From assembly GCF_007743815.1 (NCBI RefSeq), contig NZ_CP036265.1, positions 5,091,823 to 5,155,822 on the forward strand: a stretch of 64,000 nt of DNA, given 5' to 3'. Below are positions 48,893 through 57,207 of this stretch, in pieces (position 1 is the stretch's first letter; the number at the start of each line of letters is the position of its first letter). The stretch is from Alienimonas californiensis (lineage in GTDB: Bacteria > Planctomycetota > Planctomycetia > Planctomycetales > Planctomycetaceae). Made by a program: the position numbers and the translations under genes. The notes beneath the pieces were generated by a model. That model did not search any database, was not told the origin of the DNA, and saw nothing but the letters and a program-made list of their open reading frames with translations.

Positions 48893-51800
48893 ATGTCGAG
48901 CGTTCTTTCCCCCCGCCCCGCGCCGGGGCAGCCGTCTCGCTTCGGCCGCCTGTTTTTCGCGGCTCTCCTCCCGCTCCTCTGGGCCGCGGCGCCCCCGGCG
49001 CCGGCCCAGGAACGGCCGGCGGGGTTGGCCCCCGCCGCCTACGCCCTGGTCGGCGGGACGGTCCGCACGGCTCCGGACGCGAAACCGTTCGTCGGCACCG
49101 TGGTCGCCCGGGACGGGCTGATCGTCGCCGTCGGCCCTACCGATCAGGTCGCCGTGCCCCCGGACGCGGAGAAGATCGACTGCACCGGCCTGTACCTCTA
49201 CGCCGGGTTCCTCGACGCCGCGACGGATCGTCCGTTGGACGAAGGCCGCATCCCTGACCCGGCCGCCGGACGGGACGTGAACCAGACCCGCTATGTGCTC
49301 GCGGCGACGGAGACCGACAACCGTCGCGGCCTTGTCCCGGCGTTCCCCGCTCAGGAAGGGCTGTCCGAAGACGATAAGACCGCTAAATCCCTGCGGGAGG
49401 CCGGCTTCACCGCCGTGCACCTCGTCCCGCGGGGCCGCATCGCCGGGGGGAAGACGGCGCTGGTCACCACCGCCCAGGCGCCGCTGCGGGAAACGCTGCT
49501 GACCGAGGGGCTGTTCGCGGCGCTGGACCTCTCGCAGCTGTCGGGCCGGGAGTATCCGAACACGCTGATGGGCACGTTCGCCCACCTGCGGCAGGCCTTC
49601 GCGGACGCCGAACGTCACACGCTCCACCAGAAGTTATGGGCGGAGGGCGCCGCCGGCGTGCCCCGCCCGCCGGCCGACCCGACGCTGGAGGCCCTCGCGG
49701 CGGTCCTCGCCGGCGACCTGCCGCCGTTGTTCGAGGTCAGCAGCGCCGACGACGCCCGCCGGGCCGTGAACTTCGCCGCGGAATACGGCCTCGCCCCCGC
49801 CCTCGCCGCCGGCCCGCGGCTGCGGGAGGCTCCGTCCGTCTGGAACCCCGCCGCCCCCGGCTTCGCGGAGAACGCCCCGGAGGTGATCGTCCTCAGCCTC
49901 GACTTCGGCTCGGAACCGAAGCGGGAGGGCTACAAGAAGCCCAAGGGAGACAATTCCGACGAGAAGGAGTCCGAGGACAAGGCGGACGACGACGAGGAGG
50001 ACGATGGCGACTCGAACGAGGACGACGACGAGACGGCCCCCGCGGATGTCCGCGTGCCGGAGCCGCTGCGGGCGCACCGGGCGCGGCTGGACCGCTGGCG
50101 GGACGCGGTCGCCGCCCCGGCCGCCCTGCACCGGGCCGGGCGCCGGTTCGCCCTCTCCTCCCGCGGCCTGAAGAGCCCCGGCGAACTGCTGACGAACCTG
50201 CGACTGGCCGTCAAAGCCGGGCTGCCGGAGGAGGCCGCCCTCGCCGCGCTGACCCGCGACGCCGCCGACCTGTTGGGCCAGGGCCGCCGGCTGGGCGTGC
50301 TGGAGGCGGGCCGGCAGGCGCACGTCGTCGCCCTCACCGGGCCCTTCACGGCGGGCGAGGCGAAGGTGCGTTACCTCCTCATCGACCGGGAGCAGTACGA
50401 GTACAACGACAGCGCCAAGCCGCTGGACCTCGCCAAGCAGAAACGCAAGGCCCTCGTCGCCCCCAAGCCGGTCCCGGCCGCCGACGCCGAGAGCCAGCCG
50501 ACCGAAACGCACGCCGACCGCCTCGCCGCCCAACGGCGGACCGGCGGGAACCTCATTATCACCGGCGGCACGGTCCTCACCGGCACGGGGGAGACGATCC
50601 GGGGCTGCACCGTCGTGATCACCGACGGCAAGTTCGCCTTGGTTGAAGCGGGCGTCGATCTGAAGCCGCTGCCGGACCACACGCTCCTCGACGCGACCGG
50701 CAAGTACCTGATGCCGGGGATCATCGACACCCACTCCCACATCATGATCACCGAGGGGATCAACGAGGCGACGCGGTCCCTCACCCCGGAGGTCCGCATC
50801 GCGGACGTGATCGACACCGACGACGACAGCGAATATCGGGCGCTGGCCGGCGGCGTGACGACCGCCCGGCTATTCCACGGCAGCGCCAACGTCGTCGGCG
50901 GGCAGGACGCGGTCGTCAAGCTGCGCTACGGGGCGACCGCCGAGGAACACAAGCTGGACGGCGCCAAGCAGGGGGTGAAGTTCGCCCTCGGCGAGAACGT
51001 GAAGGACTCCAAAACGGCCTTCCCGAACACCCGCCTCGGGGTCGAGGCGACGCTGAAGCGGGCCTTCAGCGAAGCCGCCGACTACGCCCGCCGGCACGCC
51101 GCCTACAAGGACGCGATCGAGGCCGATCCGTCGAAGAAGGACTCCCTGCTGCCCCCCCGCCGCGACCTGCGGTTGGAGGCCCTCGCGGACATCCTCGGCG
51201 GCGAGAAGTTCATCCACTCGCACTGCTACCGGGCGGACGAAATCCTGATGCTGATGCGGGTCGCAGAGCGCTTCGACGTCCGCGTGGCCAGCCTCCAACA
51301 CGTTTTAGAGGGCTATAAGATCGCCCCGGAGATCGCCGCCCACGGGGCCAGTGCCAGCACCTTCGCCGACTGGTGGGCCTATAAGGTCGAGGCGTACGAC
51401 GCGACCCCCTACAACGCCGCGATCCTGCACGAAGCCGGCGTCAACACGGTGATCAAAAGCGACGACTGGGAACTGATCCGGCACCTCTACCTCGAGGCAG
51501 CCAAGCCGGTGAAGTACGGCAACGTGAGCCCGGACGACGTGATCGCCTTCGTGACCCTCAACCCGGCCAAGGAACTGGGGTTGGCGGACCGCATCGGCAG
51601 CATCGAAGTCGGCAAGGACGCCGACCTCGCCGTTTATAACGCCCACCCGCTGAACAGCTTCACCCGGGTCGAGACGACGATCGTCGACGGCGAGATCCGC
51701 TTCGACCGCTCCCGGGCCGTCACCGCCCTCTCGGCGGAGGCGCAGGAACGGACGCAGAACCCGCCGGCGTGGTCGTTCCCGAAGCCGGAACTCCGCAATC

Positions 51801-53089
51801 TCACGCTCGATCTGGAACCGGCCCGCGGCGGCACGTTCGCCCTGGCCGGGGCCACGATTCACACCTGCGACGACTCGCTGGGCGAGGACAGCGTGATCAA
51901 ACAGGGCGTGATCGTCGTGCAGAACGGCGTCATCACCGCCGTGGGCCCGGTCGGCCAGACCGACGTGCCGGCGGGCGTGCCGCTGCTGAACGTCCGCGGG
52001 CTGACCGTCACCCCCGGCCTGTTCGACGCCGGCACGGAGCTGGGCCTGACGGAGATCGGCAAGGTGTCCGAGACGCAGGATTATCAGGAGAGCGGCGACC
52101 TTCAGCCGGACCTGCGGGCCGGCATCGCCCTGAACCGCGACTCGGAACTGATCCCCGTCGCCCGCGCCGGCGGGATCACGCACGCCCTGGTGCGCCCCGT
52201 CGGCGGGCTGATCGCCGGGCAGGCCAGCGTGACCCAGCTCTCCGGCTGGACGGCGCCGGAGATGGTGCTCGAACTGGAAGCCGGCCTGCAGATCAACTGG
52301 CCGCGGGAACGCGATTACAACCCCTTCGACGGCGACAGCACGGAGAGCGACGACCGCCTCAAGGAGCGGATTGAACAGCTCACGGAGTTCCTGGAAGAAG
52401 GCCAACGCTACCTCGCCGCGGTCGAGGCCGCCGAGGCGGGCGGCACTGATGCGTTCGGCCCCGTGCCGGACCCCCGGTTCGAGGCCCTCGCCCCGTACCT
52501 GTCGGGCGAGAAGCCAGTCTTCTTCGAGGCGAACACGACCCGGCAGATCGCCCAGAGCTTGGCGTTCGCGGAGAAGTTCGGCCTCAAACCGATCGTCACC
52601 GGCGCCGCGGACGCCTGGAAGCTGGCGGACGAACTGGCGGAGAAGGACGTGCCGGTGATCGTCGGCCCGGTGATGCGACGGCCGACGGAGGATCACGATC
52701 CCTACGACGCCCCCTACGCCAATCCCGGCCGGCTGTACGAGGCCGGCGTGACGTTCTGCCTGCACTCCGACGAGGCGAGCAACAGCCGGAACGTCCCGTT
52801 CGAGGCCGCCCAGGCGGTCGCCTACGGCCTGCCGGAGCAAGCGGCCCTGCGGGCGATCACCGCCGACGCCGCGGCGATCCTCGGGGTGGCGGATCAGGCG
52901 GGCACGATCAGCCCTGGCAAACGGGCCAGCCTGATCATCGCCGACGGCTCGCCGTTGCAGATCACCACCTCAATTAAGGGGGTGTTCGTCGACGGCGTCC
53001 CCTACGCCCCGGAGAGCCGCCAGACCCGGTTCTACGACCGCTACCTCCAACGCCTCCGCACCCCCCAAGCCAGCCCGGCGATGCGGTGA
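48893..53089 (+). CDS. Secreted triple-amidohydrolase fusion protein (1398 aa)
   Basis: A signal (about residues 1-40, ending APAQE) is followed by three amidohydrolase-superfamily modules. Module A (about 50-510) starts YALVGGTVRT, but the metal motif DxHxH is replaced by GFLDAATD; it has a very acidic insert (about 345-385). Module B (about 550-940) is complete: H614-S-H616 in DTHSHI, His775 and His777 in FIHSHC, His803 in LQHVLEG and Asp857/858 in KSDDWE. Module C (about 965-1385) has GLFDAGTELG and no metal ligands. Only B should be catalytic, probably a periplasmic metal-dependent hydrolase (imidazolonepropionase/dipeptidase-like). Follows a long gap and precedes the RAYT unit. ATG at 48893. 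Confidence 0.85.
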   Translation: MSSVLSPRPAPGQPSRFGRLFFAALLPLLWAAAPPAPAQERPAGLAPAAYALVGGTVRTAPDAKPFVGTVVARDGLIVAVGPTDQVAVPPDAEKIDCTGLYLYAGFLDAATDRPLDEGRIPDPAAGRDVNQTRYVLAATETDNRRGLVPAFPAQEGLSEDDKTAKSLREAGFTAVHLVPRGRIAGGKTALVTTAQAPLRETLLTEGLFAALDLSQLSGREYPNTLMGTFAHLRQAFADAERHTLHQKLWAEGAAGVPRPPADPTLEALAAVLAGDLPPLFEVSSADDARRAVNFAAEYGLAPALAAGPRLREAPSVWNPAAPGFAENAPEVIVLSLDFGSEPKREGYKKPKGDNSDEKESEDKADDDEEDDGDSNEDDDETAPADVRVPEPLRAHRARLDRWRDAVAAPAALHRAGRRFALSSRGLKSPGELLTNLRLAVKAGLPEEAALAALTRDAADLLGQGRRLGVLEAGRQAHVVALTGPFTAGEAKVRYLLIDREQYEYNDSAKPLDLAKQKRKALVAPKPVPAADAESQPTETHADRLAAQRRTGGNLIITGGTVLTGTGETIRGCTVVITDGKFALVEAGVDLKPLPDHTLLDATGKYLMPGIIDTHSHIMITEGINEATRSLTPEVRIADVIDTDDDSEYRALAGGVTTARLFHGSANVVGGQDAVVKLRYGATAEEHKLDGAKQGVKFALGENVKDSKTAFPNTRLGVEATLKRAFSEAADYARRHAAYKDAIEADPSKKDSLLPPRRDLRLEALADILGGEKFIHSHCYRADEILMLMRVAERFDVRVASLQHVLEGYKIAPEIAAHGASASTFADWWAYKVEAYDATPYNAAILHEAGVNTVIKSDDWELIRHLYLEAAKPVKYGNVSPDDVIAFVTLNPAKELGLADRIGSIEVGKDADLAVYNAHPLNSFTRVETTIVDGEIRFDRSRAVTALSAEAQERTQNPPAWSFPKPELRNLTLDLEPARGGTFALAGATIHTCDDSLGEDSVIKQGVIVVQNGVITAVGPVGQTDVPAGVPLLNVRGLTVTPGLFDAGTELGLTEIGKVSETQDYQESGDLQPDLRAGIALNRDSELIPVARAGGITHALVRPVGGLIAGQASVTQLSGWTAPEMVLELEAGLQINWPRERDYNPFDGDSTESDDRLKERIEQLTEFLEEGQRYLAAVEAAEAGGTDAFGPVPDPRFEALAPYLSGEKPVFFEANTTRQIAQSLAFAEKFGLKPIVTGAADAWKLADELAEKDVPVIVGPVMRRPTEDHDPYDAPYANPGRLYEAGVTFCLHSDEASNSRNVPFEAAQAVAYGLPEQAALRAITADAAAILGVADQAGTISPGKRASLIIADGSPLQITTSIKGVFVDGVPYAPESRQTRFYDRYLQRLRTPQASPAMR

Positions 53090-53100
53090 GGGCTTGGTGA

Positions 53101-53130
53101 AGGCGAGCGGTGGGCGTCAGCCCTCCGTGT
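53101..53130 (+). repeat. Left REP-like end of the RAYT unit
   Basis: AGGCGAGCGGTGGGCGTCAG followed by CCCTCCGTGT. Exact inverse of 53761-53789 over 29 bases. It starts 12 bp after the stop of the amidohydrolase gene and may also act as its terminator. Confidence 0.88.
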
Positions 53131-53174
53131 CCTCCTACGTCCCCGCGAACACAAATCGCCGCCCCTGACCCACG

Positions 53175-53774
53175 ATGTTCGGCTTTGACCGCGTCTGGCT
53201 GCTGACCTGGACGACGTACGGCAGTCGCCTCCCCGGCGACGAACGCGGCTTTGTCGGCCGGGTGCGGGAACGAAGGCCCGAGGACGTCCCCGGTCGCCGT
53301 CGCGTTCACAACCGACCGCAGACAGAGATCGACGCGGCGAAACCCTCGCTTGAGCGTGTGGCGCAACGCCGGATGACGCATCCGCCCACGCGACTGCACG
53401 CCGAATGCGTCCGCCCGTTGCTGAATCAGTTCGCTGAGACGGCGGGCGTCCGCGGGTGGCGATGTCTGGCAGCCGCGGTGATGGCCGATCATGTGCACCT
53501 CCTGATCGGCGTGAACGGCGATCCGGCTCCTGATGCGATCCTGCGGGATTTCAAGGCGTACGGGAGCAGGGCACTCAACCGGCGGCTCGGCGCCCGCCGC
53601 TGGTGGTCGGACGGCGGGTCGACGCGGCGGAAGACGACATCCGAAGCCGTTCTCGCCGCGGCTCGCTACGTCCGGGATCAGCCGCTCCCGCTGGGGGTGC
53701 GTCTGGCGGCGGAGGTCGCCGAAGCGGTGGACGTGTGGGAACGGGCGAACCCGGTCACGGACACGGAGGGCTGA
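53175..53774 (+). CDS. REP-associated tyrosine transposase (RAYT, IS200-like Y1 HUH family)
   Basis: The 199-residue product has the N-terminal TWTTYGSRLPGDERGF and the central HUH motif His106-Val107-His108 in MADHVHLLIGV. The likely nucleophile is Tyr129 in FKAYGSRALNRR, with the late WWSDGGS and YVRDQPLPL. These enzymes nick and join single-stranded DNA at REP hairpins through a 5'-phosphotyrosine. All residues expected for activity appear intact. The stop codon TGA comes from the right-end palindrome, an unusual overlap. The ATG at 53175 is 45 bp inside the left repeat. No accessory gene is near, so it is probably domesticated or a solo element. Confidence 0.9.
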   Translation: MFGFDRVWLLTWTTYGSRLPGDERGFVGRVRERRPEDVPGRRRVHNRPQTEIDAAKPSLERVAQRRMTHPPTRLHAECVRPLLNQFAETAGVRGWRCLAAAVMADHVHLLIGVNGDPAPDAILRDFKAYGSRALNRRLGARRWWSDGGSTRRKTTSEAVLAAARYVRDQPLPLGVRLAAEVAEAVDVWERANPVTDTEG

Positions 53775-53789
53775 CGCCCACCGCTCGCC
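53761..53789 (-). repeat. Right REP-like end of the RAYT unit
   Basis: ACACGGAGGGCTGACGCCCA followed by CCGCTCGCC. It supplies the final Thr-Glu-Gly codons and the TGA of the transposase gene. The same 29 bases form the right arm of palindrome A at 27989-28017. Confidence 0.88.
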
Positions 53790-53805
53790 ATCCTTACGCC
53801 TCGGC

Positions 53806-54984
53806 TCAGAACGTCCCCACGCCTTCGATCTCCTCGATCAACAGCACCTGGCGGCCGTTGGCGTAGCGGGAGGGGTCGGCGTGAAAGGCTTGGCGATTCG
53901 CGTCGCTGACGAACAGGAACAGGTCGTCCTTCCAGATCGCCGCGTGGGTCGTGCTGCCGGGGACGGCTCGGCCTTCGTCGCGGTAGAGCACGGGGTCGCA
54001 GCCCAGCAGCTTCGGGGCGTAGCGTTCGGCGTTCGTATAAAACTTGTCGAACGCCGCGTCGTCTGCCAGGAAGTACGTGATGCCCTGATGCTCCCACTGA
54101 AAGTCGCGTTTGCCGCGGACCCACTTCTTTTCGAGGTGCAACGTGACCGGGCAGTAGCCGCGCAGGCCCAGCAGCTTGCGGGTCGGCCGACGCACGACCC
54201 GGGGGGTGCCGGCGACCGGGCGACGGCTCTCGCGGTCGTCCGTGGTCGACGGCGCCGGGTTGTCGGTCGGATCGGTCGCGGTCGGATCGGCGGGGGAGCC
54301 GGGGCGGAACGGGTCCGGTCGGCCGCCGTACGGGTCCGGCGGGAAAGTTTTCGTCAGCGAGGAGCCGGAGGGGTCGGAGTCCCCGAAGGCTCCGCCGAAC
54401 GCGGCGTCCGGCACGGCGGGGCCGAGGTCCGGTTCGTCCCCGTCCGACGGGGCGGCCAGCTTCGATTGCCACGACGGGTCCTGCCGGCCGATCCGCGTCG
54501 GATCAGGGCGGTCGAGGGCGATCCGCGGTCCGAGTTCCGGCTGCGGGAGCGTCTTGAGCGACACGTACTGCCCGGCGACCGCTTTGACGCGGCGGGCGTA
54601 GTCGGCGGGTTGTTTCATCCCGCTCATCTGGCCGAGCACCCGGCCGTCCGGGGTCAGCAGCACGTCCGCGGGGATGCCCCGCACGCCGTACTGCTGGGCG
54701 ATCGCCTTGTGCTGATCGAAGTCCAGGTGCACGCCGACCGCGTCGTTGCGGAGCAGTTCCGCCACAGTGGCCGAGTGCAGCACCGGCTCCATCTCCCGGC
54801 AGGGCCCGCACCAGGCGGCACTGAAGTGCATCAGCACCGGCCGGTCGGCCTTTTTGGCGGCGGCGAGGGCGGAGGGGAGATCCTGGTGCCACTCCCCCGC
54901 CCCGCTGGCCGGACGGACGCTCCCCGCCGCGGCGACGCACAGCGCGACCGCCGTCACGATTTGGGGGGATAGACCGCTGCGCAC
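53806..54984 (-). CDS. Secreted thioredoxin-domain protein with a YHS-like C-terminal domain
   Basis: The 392-residue product has a signal (to about residue 29), a thioredoxin fold (31-140) with the redox pair Cys59/Cys62 in AAWCGPCREME and the cis-Pro in RGIPADVLL. A disordered Pro/Asp/Ser linker (145-265) follows, and then a C-terminal domain (275-392). That domain, with GLRGYCPVTLHLEKKWVRG, YFLADDAAFDKFYTNAERYAPKLLGCDP and a second copy FLFVSDANRQAFHADPSRYA, looks like two YHS-type metal-binding repeats. A periplasmic thiol-disulfide or metal-handling role is inferred. GTG start at 54984. Confidence 0.82.
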   Translation of the reverse strand: MRSGLSPQIVTAVALCVAAAGSVRPASGAGEWHQDLPSALAAAKKADRPVLMHFSAAWCGPCREMEPVLHSATVAELLRNDAVGVHLDFDQHKAIAQQYGVRGIPADVLLTPDGRVLGQMSGMKQPADYARRVKAVAGQYVSLKTLPQPELGPRIALDRPDPTRIGRQDPSWQSKLAAPSDGDEPDLGPAVPDAAFGGAFGDSDPSGSSLTKTFPPDPYGGRPDPFRPGSPADPTATDPTDNPAPSTTDDRESRRPVAGTPRVVRRPTRKLLGLRGYCPVTLHLEKKWVRGKRDFQWEHQGITYFLADDAAFDKFYTNAERYAPKLLGCDPVLYRDEGRAVPGSTTHAAIWKDDLFLFVSDANRQAFHADPSRYANGRQVLLIEEIEGVGTF

Positions 54985-55043
54985 CGCCGAACTCCAACCG
55001 GGACCCGGGAATCGGGTTCATCGGTCGTGCGGTCGGCGGAACT

Positions 55044-55640
55044 TCAGCCCGACGCGGCGCCCAGCCGCAAAAAATTCGCCAGCAGCGCGTCCCCCTCCGG
55101 GGTCAGCACGCTTTCGGGGTGAAACTGCACCCCCCGCACCGGCCGGGTGCGGTGGGCGAAGGCCATGATCGTGCCGGCCTCTGCCCCGTCCTCCTCCAGC
55201 GTCGCGGTGACGGCGAGTTCCTCCGGCAGCGTGGCCCGCTCGGAGACGAGGGAGTGGTACCGCCCGCAGGCGAGCGGGTTCGGCAGACCGGCGAACAGGT
55301 CGGAGCCGTCGTGTCGCACCGCCGCGGCGACGCCGTGGGCCGGCTCCCCCCGCACCACCCGCCCGCCCAGCGCCGCGGCGATCGCCTGATGTCCGAGGCA
55401 GACGCCCAACAACGGCACGTCCCAGTCCGTGCAGGCGGCTCGGGCCAGTTCCACGCAGACCCCCGCCTCCGCCGGCGTGCACGGGCCGGGCGAGAGGATC
55501 ACCGCCTCCGGCCGCAGCGCCCGGGCCTCGGCGAGGGTGACGGCGTCGTTGCGGCGGACCGTCACCTCCCGGCCGAGTTCCGCGCACGACCGGGCGAGGT
55601 TGTGGGCGAACGAGTCGTAGTTGTCGACCAGCAGGATCAC
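55044..55640 (-). CDS. pabA: Aminodeoxychorismate synthase glutamine amidotransferase (PabA/TrpG type)
   Basis: A 198-residue class I glutamine amidotransferase with MILLVDNYDSFAHNLA, the oxyanion loop SPGPCTP, the nucleophile Cys81 in GVCLGHQA, and His174 and Glu176 in GVQFHPES. It supplies ammonia from glutamine to the chorismate-binding partner coded just upstream (pabB). Sequence alone does not separate PabA from TrpG; the pabB neighbour and the DHPS-like gene favour p-aminobenzoate. GTG start at 55640. A perfect 29-bp inverted repeat lies between this gene and pabB. Confidence 0.85.
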   Translation of the reverse strand: MILLVDNYDSFAHNLARSCAELGREVTVRRNDAVTLAEARALRPEAVILSPGPCTPAEAGVCVELARAACTDWDVPLLGVCLGHQAIAAALGGRVVRGEPAHGVAAAVRHDGSDLFAGLPNPLACGRYHSLVSERATLPEELAVTATLEEDGAEAGTIMAFAHRTRPVRGVQFHPESVLTPEGDALLANFLRLGAASG

Positions 55641-55659
55641 GCGGGGATGGTAGCCAGAT

Positions 55660-55729
55660 CCGGTTCGCCGTCGCCGTGAGGCGGCGCGAACCCGTGCCTG
55701 CGCGCCGCCTCACGGCGACGGCGAACCGG
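55660..55729. repeat. Perfect 29-bp inverted repeat between pabB and pabA
   Basis: CCGGTTCGCCGTCGCCGTGA continuing to 55688 is exactly complementary to 55701-55729, with a 12-nt spacer. The hairpin is very stable and lies in the 94-bp gap between two genes expected to be in one operon, so it probably lowers or separates pabA expression. No T-run follows. It is a different family from the REP copies. Confidence 0.9.
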
Positions 55730-55734
55730 GGGAG

Positions 55735-57207
55735 TCAGTGCGAGGGGCAGAGGGCCCGGAGGGTCGCGGAGGCTTTGTGGAGGGTTTCTTCGTACTCCGC
55801 GGCTGGGTCGCTCTGGGCGGTCACGCCGCCGCCGACCCAGGCGATCGCCCCCCAGTCCCGCAGCCAGGCGGTGCGGATGAGGATGTTGGAGTCCATCGCC
55901 CCGTCGAAGCCGATCCAGAACTGACTGCCGCAGTACAGCCCGCGGGCGAACGGCTCGAGTTCGTGAATGATCTCCATCGCCCGCACCTTCGGCGCCCCGG
56001 TGATCGACCCGCCCGGGAAGGCCGCGGCGAGCAGGTCCCAGGCGTCGCATTCCGGCCGCAGCGTGCCGCGGACCTCACTCACGAGGTGATGCACGCTGGC
56101 GTAGCTTTCCAATTCGCACAGCGCCGGCACGCGAACGCTGCCGGGCTCGCAGACCCGGGACAGGTCGTTGCGGAGCAGATCGACGATCATCACGTTCTCC
56201 GCACGGTCCTTGGCGGAGGCCTGCAACTCCGCGGCCGCGGCGGCGTCCCCGCCGGGATTGCTCCCCGGCGGGTTCGGCCGCGGCCGGGTGCCCTTGATCG
56301 GCCGGCTCTCGACCTGCATCCGCCCTTCTCTATCGGGCGTGACGGAGAGAAACCGCTCCGGCGAGGCGCTCAGCAACACGCCGTCCCCGCCGGCCCCGGC
56401 GTCGCCGAAGGCTCCCGCGGCGAAGACCCCGCCGAACGGCGCCGGGTTCTCCATGCGTAGCCGGTGATAGACAGTCCGCCAATGATCCGCCGAGGCTGCC
56501 GGCACGAGGAGCGGCTGGGCGAGGTTTACCTGGAACACGTCCCCGGCCCGTACGTACTCCACGGCCCGGGCGACCGTCGCTTCGTAACTCGGCCGGGTAA
56601 ACGTCCCGAACGCCTCGCTCCACCCGGGCACGCGCGGCAAATCCGGCGTGACGGGGTCGTCCTGCATTGCCTCCAACGGCGGCGGCGACTCCGCCTCCAA
56701 CCGGGCCAGCACGGCCGCCAGCCGGCGTTCCGCCAGCTGTTCTTGGCGAACGCCGTGCGGGGCGTGCGGGTCCGGGCCGCCCTGCGAGACGACCCACGCC
56801 CGCCCCGCCGCGTGGTCCCAGGCAAGGACCCAATCCGCCACCGCCGTGACGCTCCGCCCTGGCCCCAAGGTCACGCGGGGCTCCCGGCCCCGTTCGGGCA
56901 CAGCGAACGTCTTCGGCTCCGGCAGGCGTTCGAACCGCCGGCCCTCCTCGTAACACCACAGCCCCACCGCCCCGCCCTGAAACGGCGGCAGGCCCTCGAC
57001 CCGCTCCGTCTCGAACGCTTTGAGGGCGTACCGCACCGTCGGCGCCGACGCCGGCCGCACGTCGGCGGTCAGATAGGAGAAGCGGCCCCGCGGATCGTCC
57101 GTCGCGCTGCTGTCGAACAGCACGGGGCCGCAGTCGGCGAACGCCGAGAGCGCCGCCGGGACCGTCGGCGGGGGCGTCAGTTCGTGGACCAGCGGTCGCG
57201 TCGTCAT
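55735..57207 (-). CDS. pabB: Aminodeoxychorismate synthase component I (PabB, chorismate-binding)
   Basis: A 490-residue member of the anthranilate synthase/ADC synthase group. Seen are the N-terminal GRFSYLTADV, the chorismate-enzyme boxes GDVFQVNLAQ, ASPERFLSV, RPIKGTRPR (the Lys of PIKGT is the ADC-synthase nucleophile) and the C-terminal PGGSITGAPKVRAMEII and GSQFWIGFDG. The ATG at 57207 overlaps the stop of the DHPS-like gene (ATGA). PabB makes aminodeoxychorismate, the pABA precursor. Here the pABA probably feeds the pterin cofactor of the neighbour gene. Confidence 0.88.
   Translation of the reverse strand: MTTRPLVHELTPPPTVPAALSAFADCGPVLFDSSATDDPRGRFSYLTADVRPASAPTVRYALKAFETERVEGLPPFQGGAVGLWCYEEGRRFERLPEPKTFAVPERGREPRVTLGPGRSVTAVADWVLAWDHAAGRAWVVSQGGPDPHAPHGVRQEQLAERRLAAVLARLEAESPPPLEAMQDDPVTPDLPRVPGWSEAFGTFTRPSYEATVARAVEYVRAGDVFQVNLAQPLLVPAASADHWRTVYHRLRMENPAPFGGVFAAGAFGDAGAGGDGVLLSASPERFLSVTPDREGRMQVESRPIKGTRPRPNPPGSNPGGDAAAAAELQASAKDRAENVMIVDLLRNDLSRVCEPGSVRVPALCELESYASVHHLVSEVRGTLRPECDAWDLLAAAFPGGSITGAPKVRAMEIIHELEPFARGLYCGSQFWIGFDGAMDSNILIRTAWLRDWGAIAWVGGGVTAQSDPAAEYEETLHKASATLRALCPSH

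Larger units (their letters stand above)
53101..53789 (+). mobile_element. RAYT unit: tyrosine transposase gene bounded by a 29-bp perfect inverted repeat
   Basis: Left end 53102-53130 and right end 53761-53789 are exact reverse complements over 29 bases (GGCGAGCGGTGGGCGTCAGC at the left). Each end also contains a small hairpin around GTCA. The transposase gene (53175-53774) fills the interior, and its last three codons plus stop are part of the right repeat. The layout matches a REP-associated tyrosine transposase with its REP palindromes. Related copies without a transposase are at 27941-28018 and 42690-42764. Confidence 0.88.
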
